Shown here piece after piece: positions 32,905 through 40,744 of a stretch of DNA of 40,744 nt. Location of the stretch: NCBI RefSeq assembly GCF_001949145.1, contig NW_019091388.1:49830-90573 (forward strand), in the 5' to 3' direction. The notes below the pieces were generated by a model. The model was not told the DNA's origin. It did not search any database and saw only the letters and a program-made list of their open reading frames with translations. The stretch's first letter is position 1. Each line of letters opens with the position of its first letter. The stretch comes from Acanthaster planci (lineage: Eukaryota > Echinodermata > Asteroidea > Valvatida > Acanthasteridae). A program made the position numbers and the translations under genes.

Positions 32905-34362
32905 CTGCATATCATTCAAAAGGAAATCTAAGAGGTTAATTATAATCGAACTTTACTAAATTGTTTTGAGTCGGCACTAAGTGTCGCAAATCTAATAGAC
33001 CAAACTGACTCACGCATTTTCAATATGCAGCCTACAACGATGCAACTTAATTGCAATCGCAACAATTTTTCGAGTTTAAAATAATTGTAAATAGGAGCGA
33101 TCATGATCCGAAGTTGTGAGTGTGCGGTAGAAGAAAAAAAATGAAACAAAAACTGTTGGGCGGTGTGATGTTCTTTTTCGACAAAATGACTTGGAATTAC
33201 GTCCAAATGACCAGCTTTCACCTAGAATTAGTAAGTGTTTTTGATTTAACCATTGCTAGGCAACAACAGGGGAACGAGGATGCTCGATGAACGAGGATGA
33301 GGATGGTGATTATGAAAGTCTGATGCTCAGTGGCGGTAGTGATAGTGGAAGAGATAATGTTGATCGTTCACAGTGTTGTGGTGGCGCGACGATGCGATGA
33401 ACAGAATGGTTATTAGGGTTAGGGTAGTAAGTTGATGACATTAACGACGGTGACAATGACGATGCTGGCTGCGGCGCTAATGACAGATGCAGCAATGGCC
33501 GGCAATGACAGTGATGACATTGTCAAGGGCAGCAACGACGATGCTGACAACTGAACTGTCCGAACTTACGTAACAGACTCCCTGGCATTTGCCCAAGAAC
33601 ACGTTGTCGCTGTCGGACCTGACGGAGGTCTCACACTCGGGGTTGGCAGCGCATTTGAAGCAGTACATATTTTCCTCGCCCATGACAGCTGCAGGTCAGA
33701 GGTTAAAGTTTAGCCATCTTGAGTAATCATATTTCTGCGCCAAGGTCAATTTTTGCCCATAAGACCAATAAACACAACGGTCGGTTATGGGCACAAGATC
33801 AATACGGGCGATTGACAATAGTGCGCCTCCAAGAGTTTGCAACGGTTGGCCAATCACAACGGACGAAATCTGTCGAGCCTTTCCAACCAAGCATTGGGAT
33901 GACAGATTTCGCGCATTGTAATTGGTCAACGCGTTGCAAACTCTTAGAGGCGCACTAGTGTAAATCGTCCCTATTGTAAGAGCAGGAATGATAGGAAAAA
34001 GTTAAATACTAAAATATAATCCAAAGTCTAAATACTGCCTTGTTTAAAAGCATCATATTGGGGGCAATTGTACATTTTACCGAAATATCTGACATTAATG
34101 AAGGCTGATATTCTGCAAACTTTGACCGTCGTCATAAAAAGTGGGCAATATAATGGACGTATAGTTTGGTGCGACAGTGTTGATACGGAACCAAAATCTT
34201 TCCAAATGATCGACTATTTAATAATCAAAGAGATGATAACAAGAAATTTCACTTCAATTTTGTCTTCTCTGAATTCAAAATTTATTATTTTTTTTCTCTA
34301 TGGGACTACTACTTACCGAACGGCGTGCACACAAGTGCCAACAGAATCAAGGACCACGCCAT
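32686..34362 (-). CDS. Ly6-A: Ly6/uPAR three-finger protein, probably GPI-anchored (exons 34362-34317, 33688-33570, 32904-32686)
   Basis: Three exons with phases 1 and 0 give 127 residues. The signal peptide is MAWSLILLALVCTPF. The mature domain starts YCFKC (CxxC) and ends CCNKNMCN, the Ly6/uPAR closing signature. Twelve cysteines are arranged as in Ly6-B: five in exon 2, then GC, DC, GC, DC, CC and MC in exon 3. The hydrophobic C-terminus (VVTYSLPIVLLAWLVTRIV) follows CNGAG, again as in Ly6-B, and predicts GPI anchoring, although the last residues (RIVSR) are more polar than is usual. The shared exon plan and cysteine layout show that the two genes are tandem duplicates. The role is likely extracellular at the cell surface; the partner is unknown. 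Confidence 0.9.
32905..33569 (-). other. Ly6-A intron 2
   Basis: Contains a degenerate GATGACGATG-type simple repeat at about 33270-33545 and, within it, a short TTAGGGTTAGGG stretch. No gene. Confidence 0.75.
33570..33688 (-). CDS. Ly6-A exon 2
   Basis: The acceptor is aacctctgacctgcag|CT and the donor is TGTTAC|gtaagt in phase 0. It encodes 39 full codons with five cysteines (YC, KC, EC, KC, VC). Confidence 0.9.
33801..33975. mobile_element. CCAAT foldback element, copy 4 (in Ly6-A intron 1)
   Basis: The left arm is ACGGGCGATTGACAATAG then TGCGCCTCCAAGAGTTTGCAAC; the right arm is its imperfect complement, ending AAATCGTCCCTATT. The arms contain GGCCAATCAC and its decayed partner (GTAATTGGTC). 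It sits in the 628-bp first intron of Ly6-A, close to the gene's start. Confidence 0.85.
34317..34362 (-). CDS. Ly6-A exon 1, coding part (signal peptide)
   Basis: The ATG stands in a good context (aaatcgccATGG) and opens 15 codons with a hydrophobic core (LILLALVC). The donor TTCG|gtaagt is in phase 1. A pyrimidine-rich tract and AG just upstream (gattcaaag|GACTG, near 34388) suggest that the exon is itself preceded by a 5' UTR exon that I could not place. Confidence 0.87.
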
Positions 34363-34399
34363 GGCGATTTACTTGAAGAGGGACAGTCCTTTGAATCAA

Positions 34400-35529
34400 A
34401 AACGAAAAAAAGAAAACGGTTGTGAAATAGTTTCTGATATTACGCGGCCAAGAATTTGCAGAAATTGAAGGAAAAGAAACAAGTTCTCGCCATTAAAAGA
34501 TTCTGTTTTAGCTCAGTCAAGGGATTTTCCCCGAAATTTCTTCGGTCAATCAACGAAAATATTGTAAATTTTAATCACTGCAAAATTTCTTTTCCTTTCA
34601 AATGTATATTTGTTTTTATTTCAGTGGTAACAGCTCTGCTTAAAATATTTATTTCAGTTGAAGATTAAAAATGATGTTACCGTACAAAATAACACTTTTG
34701 CATTTAAAATATAAAGAACTCTTCAGCATTTGCTAACATAAGAGATCATTTGGAAGAGAATGTTTTAAGTGCTAGCGGGAAAAGACGTAAACAGTTCAAG
34801 TTTTTCAACCAACGAACTTCTAGTCAGAACTTATGAGATGGTCCCTGCCATGTTGACACGGTTTGCGCATGGTACAAACCCGTACTTCACGAAGTTGGCG
34901 CGCACTTGGTTTATGACTCGCAAGTTGCATTGTGCGTGGTGTGGTTCTAATCTAGTTAATGATTAACTCTAGTGCTAACGCAGACGATTTGAATGAGGTT
35001 GACCCCAGCTCGCCTTAGCCACTTTGTTTGGCGAGATTTAGTCCTTGATCGAATTATTCGCAATATCACACACGATTGTTCATTCTGAAATGCGTTTGCT
35101 GAATTAGACATAAGAACACCTGAACATTGGTGGGCTGTATTGCGGATAATTTAATTTTGGAATGTATCACGCTTTTGGAAAAATACACGTTAAATAACAG
35201 TCATTAAACGAGACTTGAAAGATGGGGTTTGCTGAATGAGTTGTGAAATTTTATACTTCCACTAATTGCACCTGGCGCTTTTGTGCTTCCATTAAAGTTC
35301 TACGAGCCCTTCGTCTACGTTTCCATAAACGACAAATGAATTTACAATCGACGATGATTTGTAACCACTTGTCATTTTTTCCGTCAACATCTGTGTGGCT
35401 GAAATTTAACCGTAAAGCAGTTGATTGTTACTCTATTCGTGCAGGTGTTTAGGTTTGCATCTTCTTAAATTTGTTTTACGCTGTATTAAGAGAAAGATAT
35501 ATGCCATCCACGGTCAGTCAAAAAACAAA
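34400..35529. other. Region upstream of Ly6-A
   Basis: AT-rich, with no convincing gene or repeat on either strand. Confidence 0.6.
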
Positions 35530-35626
35530 ATGGCCGAAATTTACATCCCGCCCGTGGAAATCTTCGACCGCACCCAGAGCCTTCAAAGGAAACCAAAACG
35601 GTCTTTGTTGCTTCGACACAAAGGCG
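35530..35626 (+). CDS. Candidate first exon of an unidentified + strand gene
   Basis: An ATG in good context (aacaaaATGGCC) opens 32 codons of balanced, protein-like composition (starting MAEIYIPPVEIFDRTQ, ending LLLRHKG) followed by a phase-1 donor GGCG|gtaaag. If unspliced the frame ends after five more codons. No downstream partner exon was recognised before the window end, and I recognise no family. It would be transcribed away from Ly6-A. Confidence 0.3.
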
Positions 35627-36243
35627 GTAAAGCAATCGTTTGAGTAACCCAACCAACCATCCAAAAAAATCAGGAACGAAAATCTCAGAAAAAACACAGA
35701 GAAAGAGAGAATTACAGTTACTCAAAGTTTAACGAACAGCATAATCTCATGAAAACGTCTATCATCGACCATTTTTCAAAGTTGCTGAATATGCCATGGA
35801 TCCTGGAAGGTTTAAATGACTCTGACACAAAGAAATAATTGGTCGATTCTCTCAAAATTTGTCTGCTCCTACTGTAACTTTAATGAAAGGAAACGACAAC
35901 TAGCTGCAACATTGCGCTTCCAAGTTACGTGATGTATAACTTTCTCACGTGTTCAAATTTTGGACAGATAGGGGGTAAACCATGGGGGTCACGAGGGGGA
36001 AAGAGGCACGGCTTACCCCCCGGGGGAAAACAAAAATGAAAAGGAGAAAAAGTCCTGGGGGCTGCAAGAAATGAAAACGAGTTGAAAGGGGATAAAAACC
36101 ACCGATTTGCTAGAATAAATCTCAAATTGACCTCTCCTATGTTGGCCGATAAGTACTTCCCCCCCCCGGAAAAAGTGGCTCACTCCTGGAAAACAAATGC
36201 TGCTGATTTCCAGGGGGAAACATGGTAACGCATCTTCTTGTAC
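35627..36243. other. Region with homopolymer runs, no gene
   Basis: It contains runs such as CCCCCCGGGGG near 36016-36026 and a C-run near 36161. No supported gene. Confidence 0.5.
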
Positions 36244-36419
36244 CTAAAGTCTGTGGCTTGTCCGGAAAAGAAGAGCTCGTAAGGCCAGAAGATGAAGCCA
36301 CGGCGGGTGTCAGTTAGTACATGAGCGTCAATACCCGATATATCAGCATCGCTGGAAGCATTCAACATTGCCTCCTCGAGGCCAAGTTTTCTCCCCAAGA
36401 AGTACAGGTCCAACGTAGC
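36244..36419 (-). CDS. Candidate orphan internal exon
   Basis: On the minus strand, acceptor aaaatccaaatccag|GCTACG (phase 0) and donor TTTAG|gtacaa (phase 2) enclose an open frame starting ATLDLYFLGRKLGLEEAM and later containing DTRRGFIFWPYELFF. Composition is protein-like and low-complexity is absent. The phase-2 end would join the exon at 30412-30535 through an Arg codon. I recognise no family. Confidence 0.3.
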
Positions 36420-36523
36420 CTGGATTTGGATTTTCAAGATGGCTGCTGTGGTCAAGGGTGGTCGTGGGTCCTAATCCAACCACGCACGCCCGCGAATGGT
36501 ATAACAATGTCTTGAAGAGCACC

Positions 36524-36569
36524 GTTAAACCATGGAGGAAACTGTTTTCCTTCCTCCATGGTTAAACAT
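36524..36569. repeat. 17-bp inverted repeat (hairpin)
   Basis: GTTAAACCATGGAGGAA is followed, after about 10 bases, by TTCCTCCATGGTTAAAC, pairing over 17 positions with one mismatch. It may be the end of a small foldback element. Confidence 0.7.
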
Positions 36570-37480
36570 ACAGAATCGGCCAAGGAAATCTCTGCCATAC
36601 GTGGAAAGAACATCTCAAATTACATGTATTATTAAAATGGCAGTTGACGAAATAATGTGATTGGCCTTAATAACTAAATTCTAGGTCTATAAAGGCTTCA
36701 AGGGATTGGGGAGATTAGGAAAAAAGATCGTCGATATACACGTCACGCAGAAAAACTGCTGCACTGAGTCCATAATGCATAACGGGCACATACCACAATC
36801 CAATCAGGGCGTAGATCCTTTCAAAAACAAACTCGGGACAAAAAAAGTTCACCAGAATTTAATGGTAAATCGACTTACCCGATTAGAACAGAATAAATCG
36901 GCAATTTGCTGTTTTACATTCTTCGAAATCCCGCACAAAACGGGCGATTTGCTTTTAGTCACAACCTCCGAACAAAATGGATGATGGACGCTTCGGTTGT
37001 TTCGCTGTGATAAGATCAAAGTCCATGTTGGTGGCGATGTCGTTGGCAGAGTGAGAAGGGGGCGCTCTGTATTTTCGAGTGCTGGTGGTTTATCTTTCTT
37101 CATTTTTTGGCCGGGGGGGGGGGGCGCCTTACCGGTTGATAAAAGCATGGAATTGGCACTTTAGAAATATGTATCCAAACACTAACGAACTCCTTTTGGA
37201 AGAATTCCTTGATTGTTCTAATGCACTGGGGAATTCTTGCAACAATGAGTTTTTAAAACCCGTCATTTAAGAGACTAAATCCTTGATAGCTCTCGATGTT
37301 GGCGAGGGCGAGGGTTGTTGTACCCATTCGAAGGACTTGATTATGCGGAAGACAGTTAATTAATGTGCAAGTTAGACATTTATCTCCAACATCATTTGAT
37401 GGAGTTTTCGAAGAACTTATCAAGACACTGACGACTCAAACCAGAGCCATGGAAACATTTTTACAGTTAAAACAGTTTGT
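36570..37480. other. Region without a recognised gene
   Basis: Short open frames occur (for example 36706-36984 on the + strand) but without supporting splice or family signals. A G-run lies at about 37112-37123. Confidence 0.5.
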
Positions 37481-37486
37481 TTTATT
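37481..37486 (-). promoter_or_regulatory. Possible poly(A) signal of the 3'-end gene
   Basis: AATAAA on the minus strand (TTTATT here), about 2.85 kb after the stop codon at 40338-40340. It would define a long 3' UTR. Confidence 0.35.
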
Positions 37487-40337
37487 TAAAGTATCTTGCC
37501 ACAGTTTCCATTAACTTATAAACCACTTATATACATTTACAATCACATCAATATTAAAACAGAGACAGTTTCACTTTCCCTACGGGTTACATTCACACAC
37601 AGAAACACACGGGCAGGCCTTAACCCCCCCCCCTTTTTGGAAGAAATTTCACGATTTGTTTTCGCAACGGGTTTGAGCGGGTGTCGAAACTTGGGTCGAC
37701 AAGCGCTCATCCAGCTATGTTGGTTAAAAAAGCCCGTCAAATCATCACATCTCAGCCTACGACATATTAAATTCACGTCGACCTATTTAATACTTTCATC
37801 AAGGTTTTCTGACCAGATTACAAATGGTGGGTGCATTGTATGCTACGTGCATTCGATTTCTGCATGTGACCGAGGCTAGATGAGACGGGAGTGGTAATGG
37901 AGGGGCGTGACCTACATGTACTAAAGAGGGGGGGCTCAGGCATTTGCTTGTGCAGGGTAACTGTTGGCTTTGGCGGTTGATCTTTTTTAAAGGGGCACGC
38001 CCATTCCCTTACCACTCACTTCTACAGATATTACGACATCACGTTGGGTTAAGGTAATGCACAATATAAAACAATTATATGTGAACAATTTGCCCATGAA
38101 AATCCCCCCAAATGTTACCCACCAGAAAGTGGTTTGTTCCAAGATGATGAAAAGAGTGACTGGTTTTTGTCAACAGAAGATCAATCAATTAATTTCTATC
38201 AATCAATCCATCCATTATCAATATGTAATATCTATGAAATAAAAAAAAATTATGTTTACCAAAATTTAAAACTTGCGATCTCAAGGCGATGCTTTTCTGT
38301 ACAGAAATAAAAGGTGCAGCGTCATCATATATCAACACTTCCACATGAAGTCCTTTAAAAAGGCGGAGCCTGTAAGACATAAGTAGGGGAGGCCAAACTC
38401 TGTACAGAAAATAACAGCGAGCTACACGTACGACGAAATCACGAGAAAACAACCACACGCATGATGGAATGTTTTATATACAGCTGCTTTTCCCGCCTTT
38501 ACAAATTTCCCCCAATCCATGTCTCCACGCCCCCCCCTCCTATCCCTCATCCCCGCCCCCTTTTTGAACTCTTCCTCTGCCTAACGTACTCACAGATCTA
38601 CACTCATTACAAAACATTTGCATTAATACCAATGGCTTTCAGACTCAGATAATGCATCAGTGTGGTTTTTTTGGTGGTCAAACACAAAGCTCAGTGGACT
38701 TTTTGGCACGAATACGTTTGTTTGGTGGGGGCGGGGCATAGTTACAAATCGCGTACATTCTTTGAAGTCCCCCCATAGTCCCAACAGGTTGACCCTTTAT
38801 ATTCTTTTCTTTGCATTGATGACTTCTTAACTAGAGGGAAGCCTTTCGGGTGAAAGCTCAGACATTCCGGTCTTAACAATCGCGTCCATCTTCCAAAATA
38901 CTAAATTCTGGCTTCCACCCCCACGAAAGCAGTCTTAAAACTGGCTCCCCATTTTTTTCCCAATTAGCCAGTAATCATAATACTTCCAACTCTTGGTTTA
39001 ACCTAAACCAGGACCGTTATTCATAAGCTGAAACTTTACAAGTTTTCCCAGATCCCCCGAATCAAAACATTTCAGTGCAGATTATGTCAACTCTCGGCTG
39101 GTTCACAGCATAAACAAATGTGAAGACAATGTAAAGAAACGAAGCATCCTTGGCAGAGTTCATCCAACATTATAGAAACTAATTTGACTTTTAAGAATTT
39201 CAGGAGTGAATGTTTTCTGCGATGTCATAGATTTACATTTGTGTTCGTGCAAGCTACGAATCAATCTTTTCTCTGGAGGCAGTGAATATCATTCACATTT
39301 CGACAGTGCTAACAATGAACCAACATTTCCTTTCCAGGCAGCGACTTCCAAAACAGCCCTCAGCACTTTGTTCATTGGCTAGAACTGGTCAACACAAAAA
39401 CACAACAAACTACGTGTACAACTGTTTACAACTTGCATGCAAAAACACCACAAAACAACGACTAGAGTCTGGGCTCCTGTCGCATTAAGTACTAAGGACA
39501 GCAATTTCAAGGCATTGTGACTGAAGTAGTGCACTTAGAACCTGTCGTTCAACTTTGCATTTGTGAAGAAAAGACTCCGGACCCCACGCTAAGAACACCA
39601 TGTTGTTCCACCTGCAAGGCATCTTCAGCCGTGTTTCCTGATGGCTTTGTGAAAAAACTGTGAGGGCCCTGGGTACAGTCTAACTGCAAGTTTTCGATGG
39701 AATGTGTGCAAAAACCGCAAAAAAGGATGGCAATTGTTTGTGTGAGGAATGCAGCTGAGTGTGGGTCCTCATTGGAAAATACATGCAGTGAGCATGCAGT
39801 TTACAGCATAGTAAGCACGCAGGAATTTTCTGCGTCCGTAACAACTAGGACGTTTAAATTTGCTCGGGGAAATTCTGTATGCAGCACTGAGCGAAAATTA
39901 CACCGCTAATGCCTGGTGATTCCCACTGCGTTAGCACACACACAGAGAGACTTGAACTACCTCGGTAGTTCTTTGGAGGTTGGACATGAGTGGGGCCCAT
40001 CAAGCAACCCCGGGCCACAGCCTGGCATTGAGGTAAATATCACTTTGCAACATTTTCTCAGAATTTTAAAGAAAAGGACTGTGCGATAAAGAAAATGCAC
40101 AACTCTTAAAACAAGTAACCAGCAAGGGTCAACACCTGCTAAGTCCAACTCTGACAGAGACTGCTCTTGTTGTCATCTCATCATTTTGAAAAGTCCGTAT
40201 TTTCACACTTGGGACAAGTTCGCTGAGAAGTGACACCTTTGGCAAGTGGTCAATCGACCACGGTGGGAAATGTTGCCCCGTGCTGCTCCTAAGCCCTGGG
40301 TTCAGTATTTCTGTTCCTTCTTCTTGTCGTCTTCACA
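37487..40337 (-). other. Probable 3' UTR or downstream region of the minus-strand gene
   Basis: No coding frame is supported here. The sequence follows directly from the stop codon of the terminal exon at 40338-40502 and reaches an AATAAA at 37481-37486. It contains one arm of an inverted repeat (39690-39750). Confidence 0.4.
39690..39750 (+). repeat. Dispersed repeat, arm 1
   Basis: GAATGTGTGCAAAAACCGCA and the following AAAAAGGATGGCAATTGTTTG match, on the opposite strand, the sequence at 40548-40615 at roughly 80% over about 55 bases. No coding role is likely, though both copies happen to be open (MECVQKPQKRMAIVC and TECAQKPQKWMAIAC). Confidence 0.7.
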
Positions 40338-40502
40338 TGGCCATCTGGGCTTCCACCTGGCTGTTCCAGGCCTCCACTGCCTGTGATCCCGACTCGGCGC
40401 TGTTGGGAAGGAACACCACCGAGTCGCCAATGATGGACTGGCTGATCCTCTGGCAAGTCAGGGCGGTGTCGGTGCCGTTGAACTCCAGACCCACCACTGC
40501 AC
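40338..40502 (-). CDS. Terminal exon of an unidentified gene
   Basis: The acceptor is attttcacttttgagcag|GT; the two bases complete a Gly codon from the exon at 40638. It encodes 54 further residues to TGA: starting AVVGLEFNGTDTALTCQRIS, with a middle IIGDSVVFLPNS and an end VEAQMAM. GC content and codon use are strongly coding-like. The family was not recognised. It has no signal peptide or membrane span in the visible part. The rest of the gene lies beyond the window. Confidence 0.7.
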
Positions 40503-40547
40503 CTGCTCAAAAGTGAAAATTGCCACAAGTAAAGCTCAACCCTCATT

Positions 40548-40615
40548 TTGCCTGCAAGCAATGGCCATCCACTTTTGTGGTTTTTGCGCACATTCTGTCG
40601 GAAACTGTTGGTACT
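40548..40615 (-). repeat. Dispersed repeat, arm 2 (inverted relative to 39690-39750)
   Basis: Read on the minus strand it contains GAATGTGCGCAAAAACCACA and then AAAGTGGATGGCCATTGCTTG. It lies in the intron between the last two exons of the minus-strand gene. Confidence 0.7.
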
Positions 40616-40637
40616 GTTGCAAATCAATGCAACCAAC

Positions 40638-40684
40638 CGTGGTAGACCTGACGCAGATTCTTGACGGTGTTGTAGTCAAGACCA
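40638..40684 (-). CDS. Penultimate exon of the unidentified gene (partial)
   Basis: On the minus strand the frame reads GLDYNTVKNLRQVYHG and ends in phase 1 at CCACG|gttggt, which joins the terminal exon in frame. The donor is not a strong match. The exon's 5' limit is unclear because no AG occurs before the frame runs into the 12-bp tandem repeat, through which it stays open (repeats of W-S-C-V) to the window end. Confidence 0.5.
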
Positions 40685-40744
40685 TCACAAGACCAGACAC
40701 AAGACCAGACACAAGACCAGACACAAGACCAGACACAAGACCAG
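40685..40744. repeat. 12-bp tandem repeat at the window end
   Basis: The unit CACAAGACCAGA recurs almost perfectly nearly five times and continues past the window end. In the minus-strand frame of the adjoining exon it would encode W-S-C-V repeats; in another frame it gives S-G-L-V repeats. Confidence 0.9.

Noticed and set aside
33411-33425. Telomere-like TTAGGGTTAGGG
   Set aside because: Only two units lie within a degenerate simple repeat; not evidence of an interstitial telomere.
1-40744. CRISPR arrays, operons, bacterial promoters or ribosome-binding sites
   Set aside because: Spliced exons with GT-AG borders show that the DNA is eukaryotic. The only regular array (25300-26312) has no spacer structure.

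Overview
The window is eukaryotic, intron-rich nuclear DNA, most likely from an invertebrate animal. Short coding exons with GT-AG junctions sit in long AT-rich introns, two neighbouring pairs of genes are paralogous, and foldback elements, a local satellite and tRNA-like repeats are scattered through it. The protein families (three-finger Ly6 proteins, small six-cysteine membrane proteins) fit a metazoan. A marine deuterostome such as an echinoderm is my guess from general sequence character, not something I can show.

Layout. 1-7167: no confident gene, one foldback element. 7168-19987 (+): gene CysTM-1, of which exons 2-4 are found; exon 1 is missing and intron 2 is 11.3 kb. 22842-25237 (+): gene CysTM-2, complete in four exons, 190 aa. 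Both genes encode a signal peptide (seen only in CysTM-2), a six-cysteine ectodomain of pattern C-x16-C-x14-CC-x11/13-CC, one membrane span, a second cysteine cluster just after the span, and a basic-then-acidic tail ending in (D/E)xFW plus one residue. Splice phases match at every junction that can be compared. The C/C/CC/CC-then-membrane-span plan resembles the Shisa/VOPP1/CYYR1-like group of single-pass adaptors (STMC6 proteins), but the tails do not, so this may be an undescribed branch.

25.30-26.31 kb: six tandem copies of a ~168 bp satellite, starting about 65 bp after the CysTM-2 stop codon. 28424-29610 (-) and 32686-34362 (-): two complete Ly6/uPAR-type, probably GPI-anchored, three-exon genes (121 and 127 aa). 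They share intron phases 1 and 0 and a 12-cysteine arrangement. The two + genes and the two - genes converge on the satellite region.

35.5-37.3 kb: isolated candidate exons only. 37.5-40.74 kb (-): last two exons of an unidentified gene with a probable long 3' UTR; the window ends inside a 12-bp tandem repeat that runs into its reading frame.

Repeats: a ~175 bp foldback family in four copies, each carrying CCAAT-box-like sequence in both arms; a second foldback family rich in GTGTTA/TAACAC in two copies; tRNA-like SINE remnants; an inverted repeat pair across the 3' end of the last gene. Several orphan exon-like segments on the minus strand have compatible splice phases and could belong to a gene that hosts the Ly6 genes in its introns. 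That is speculative.
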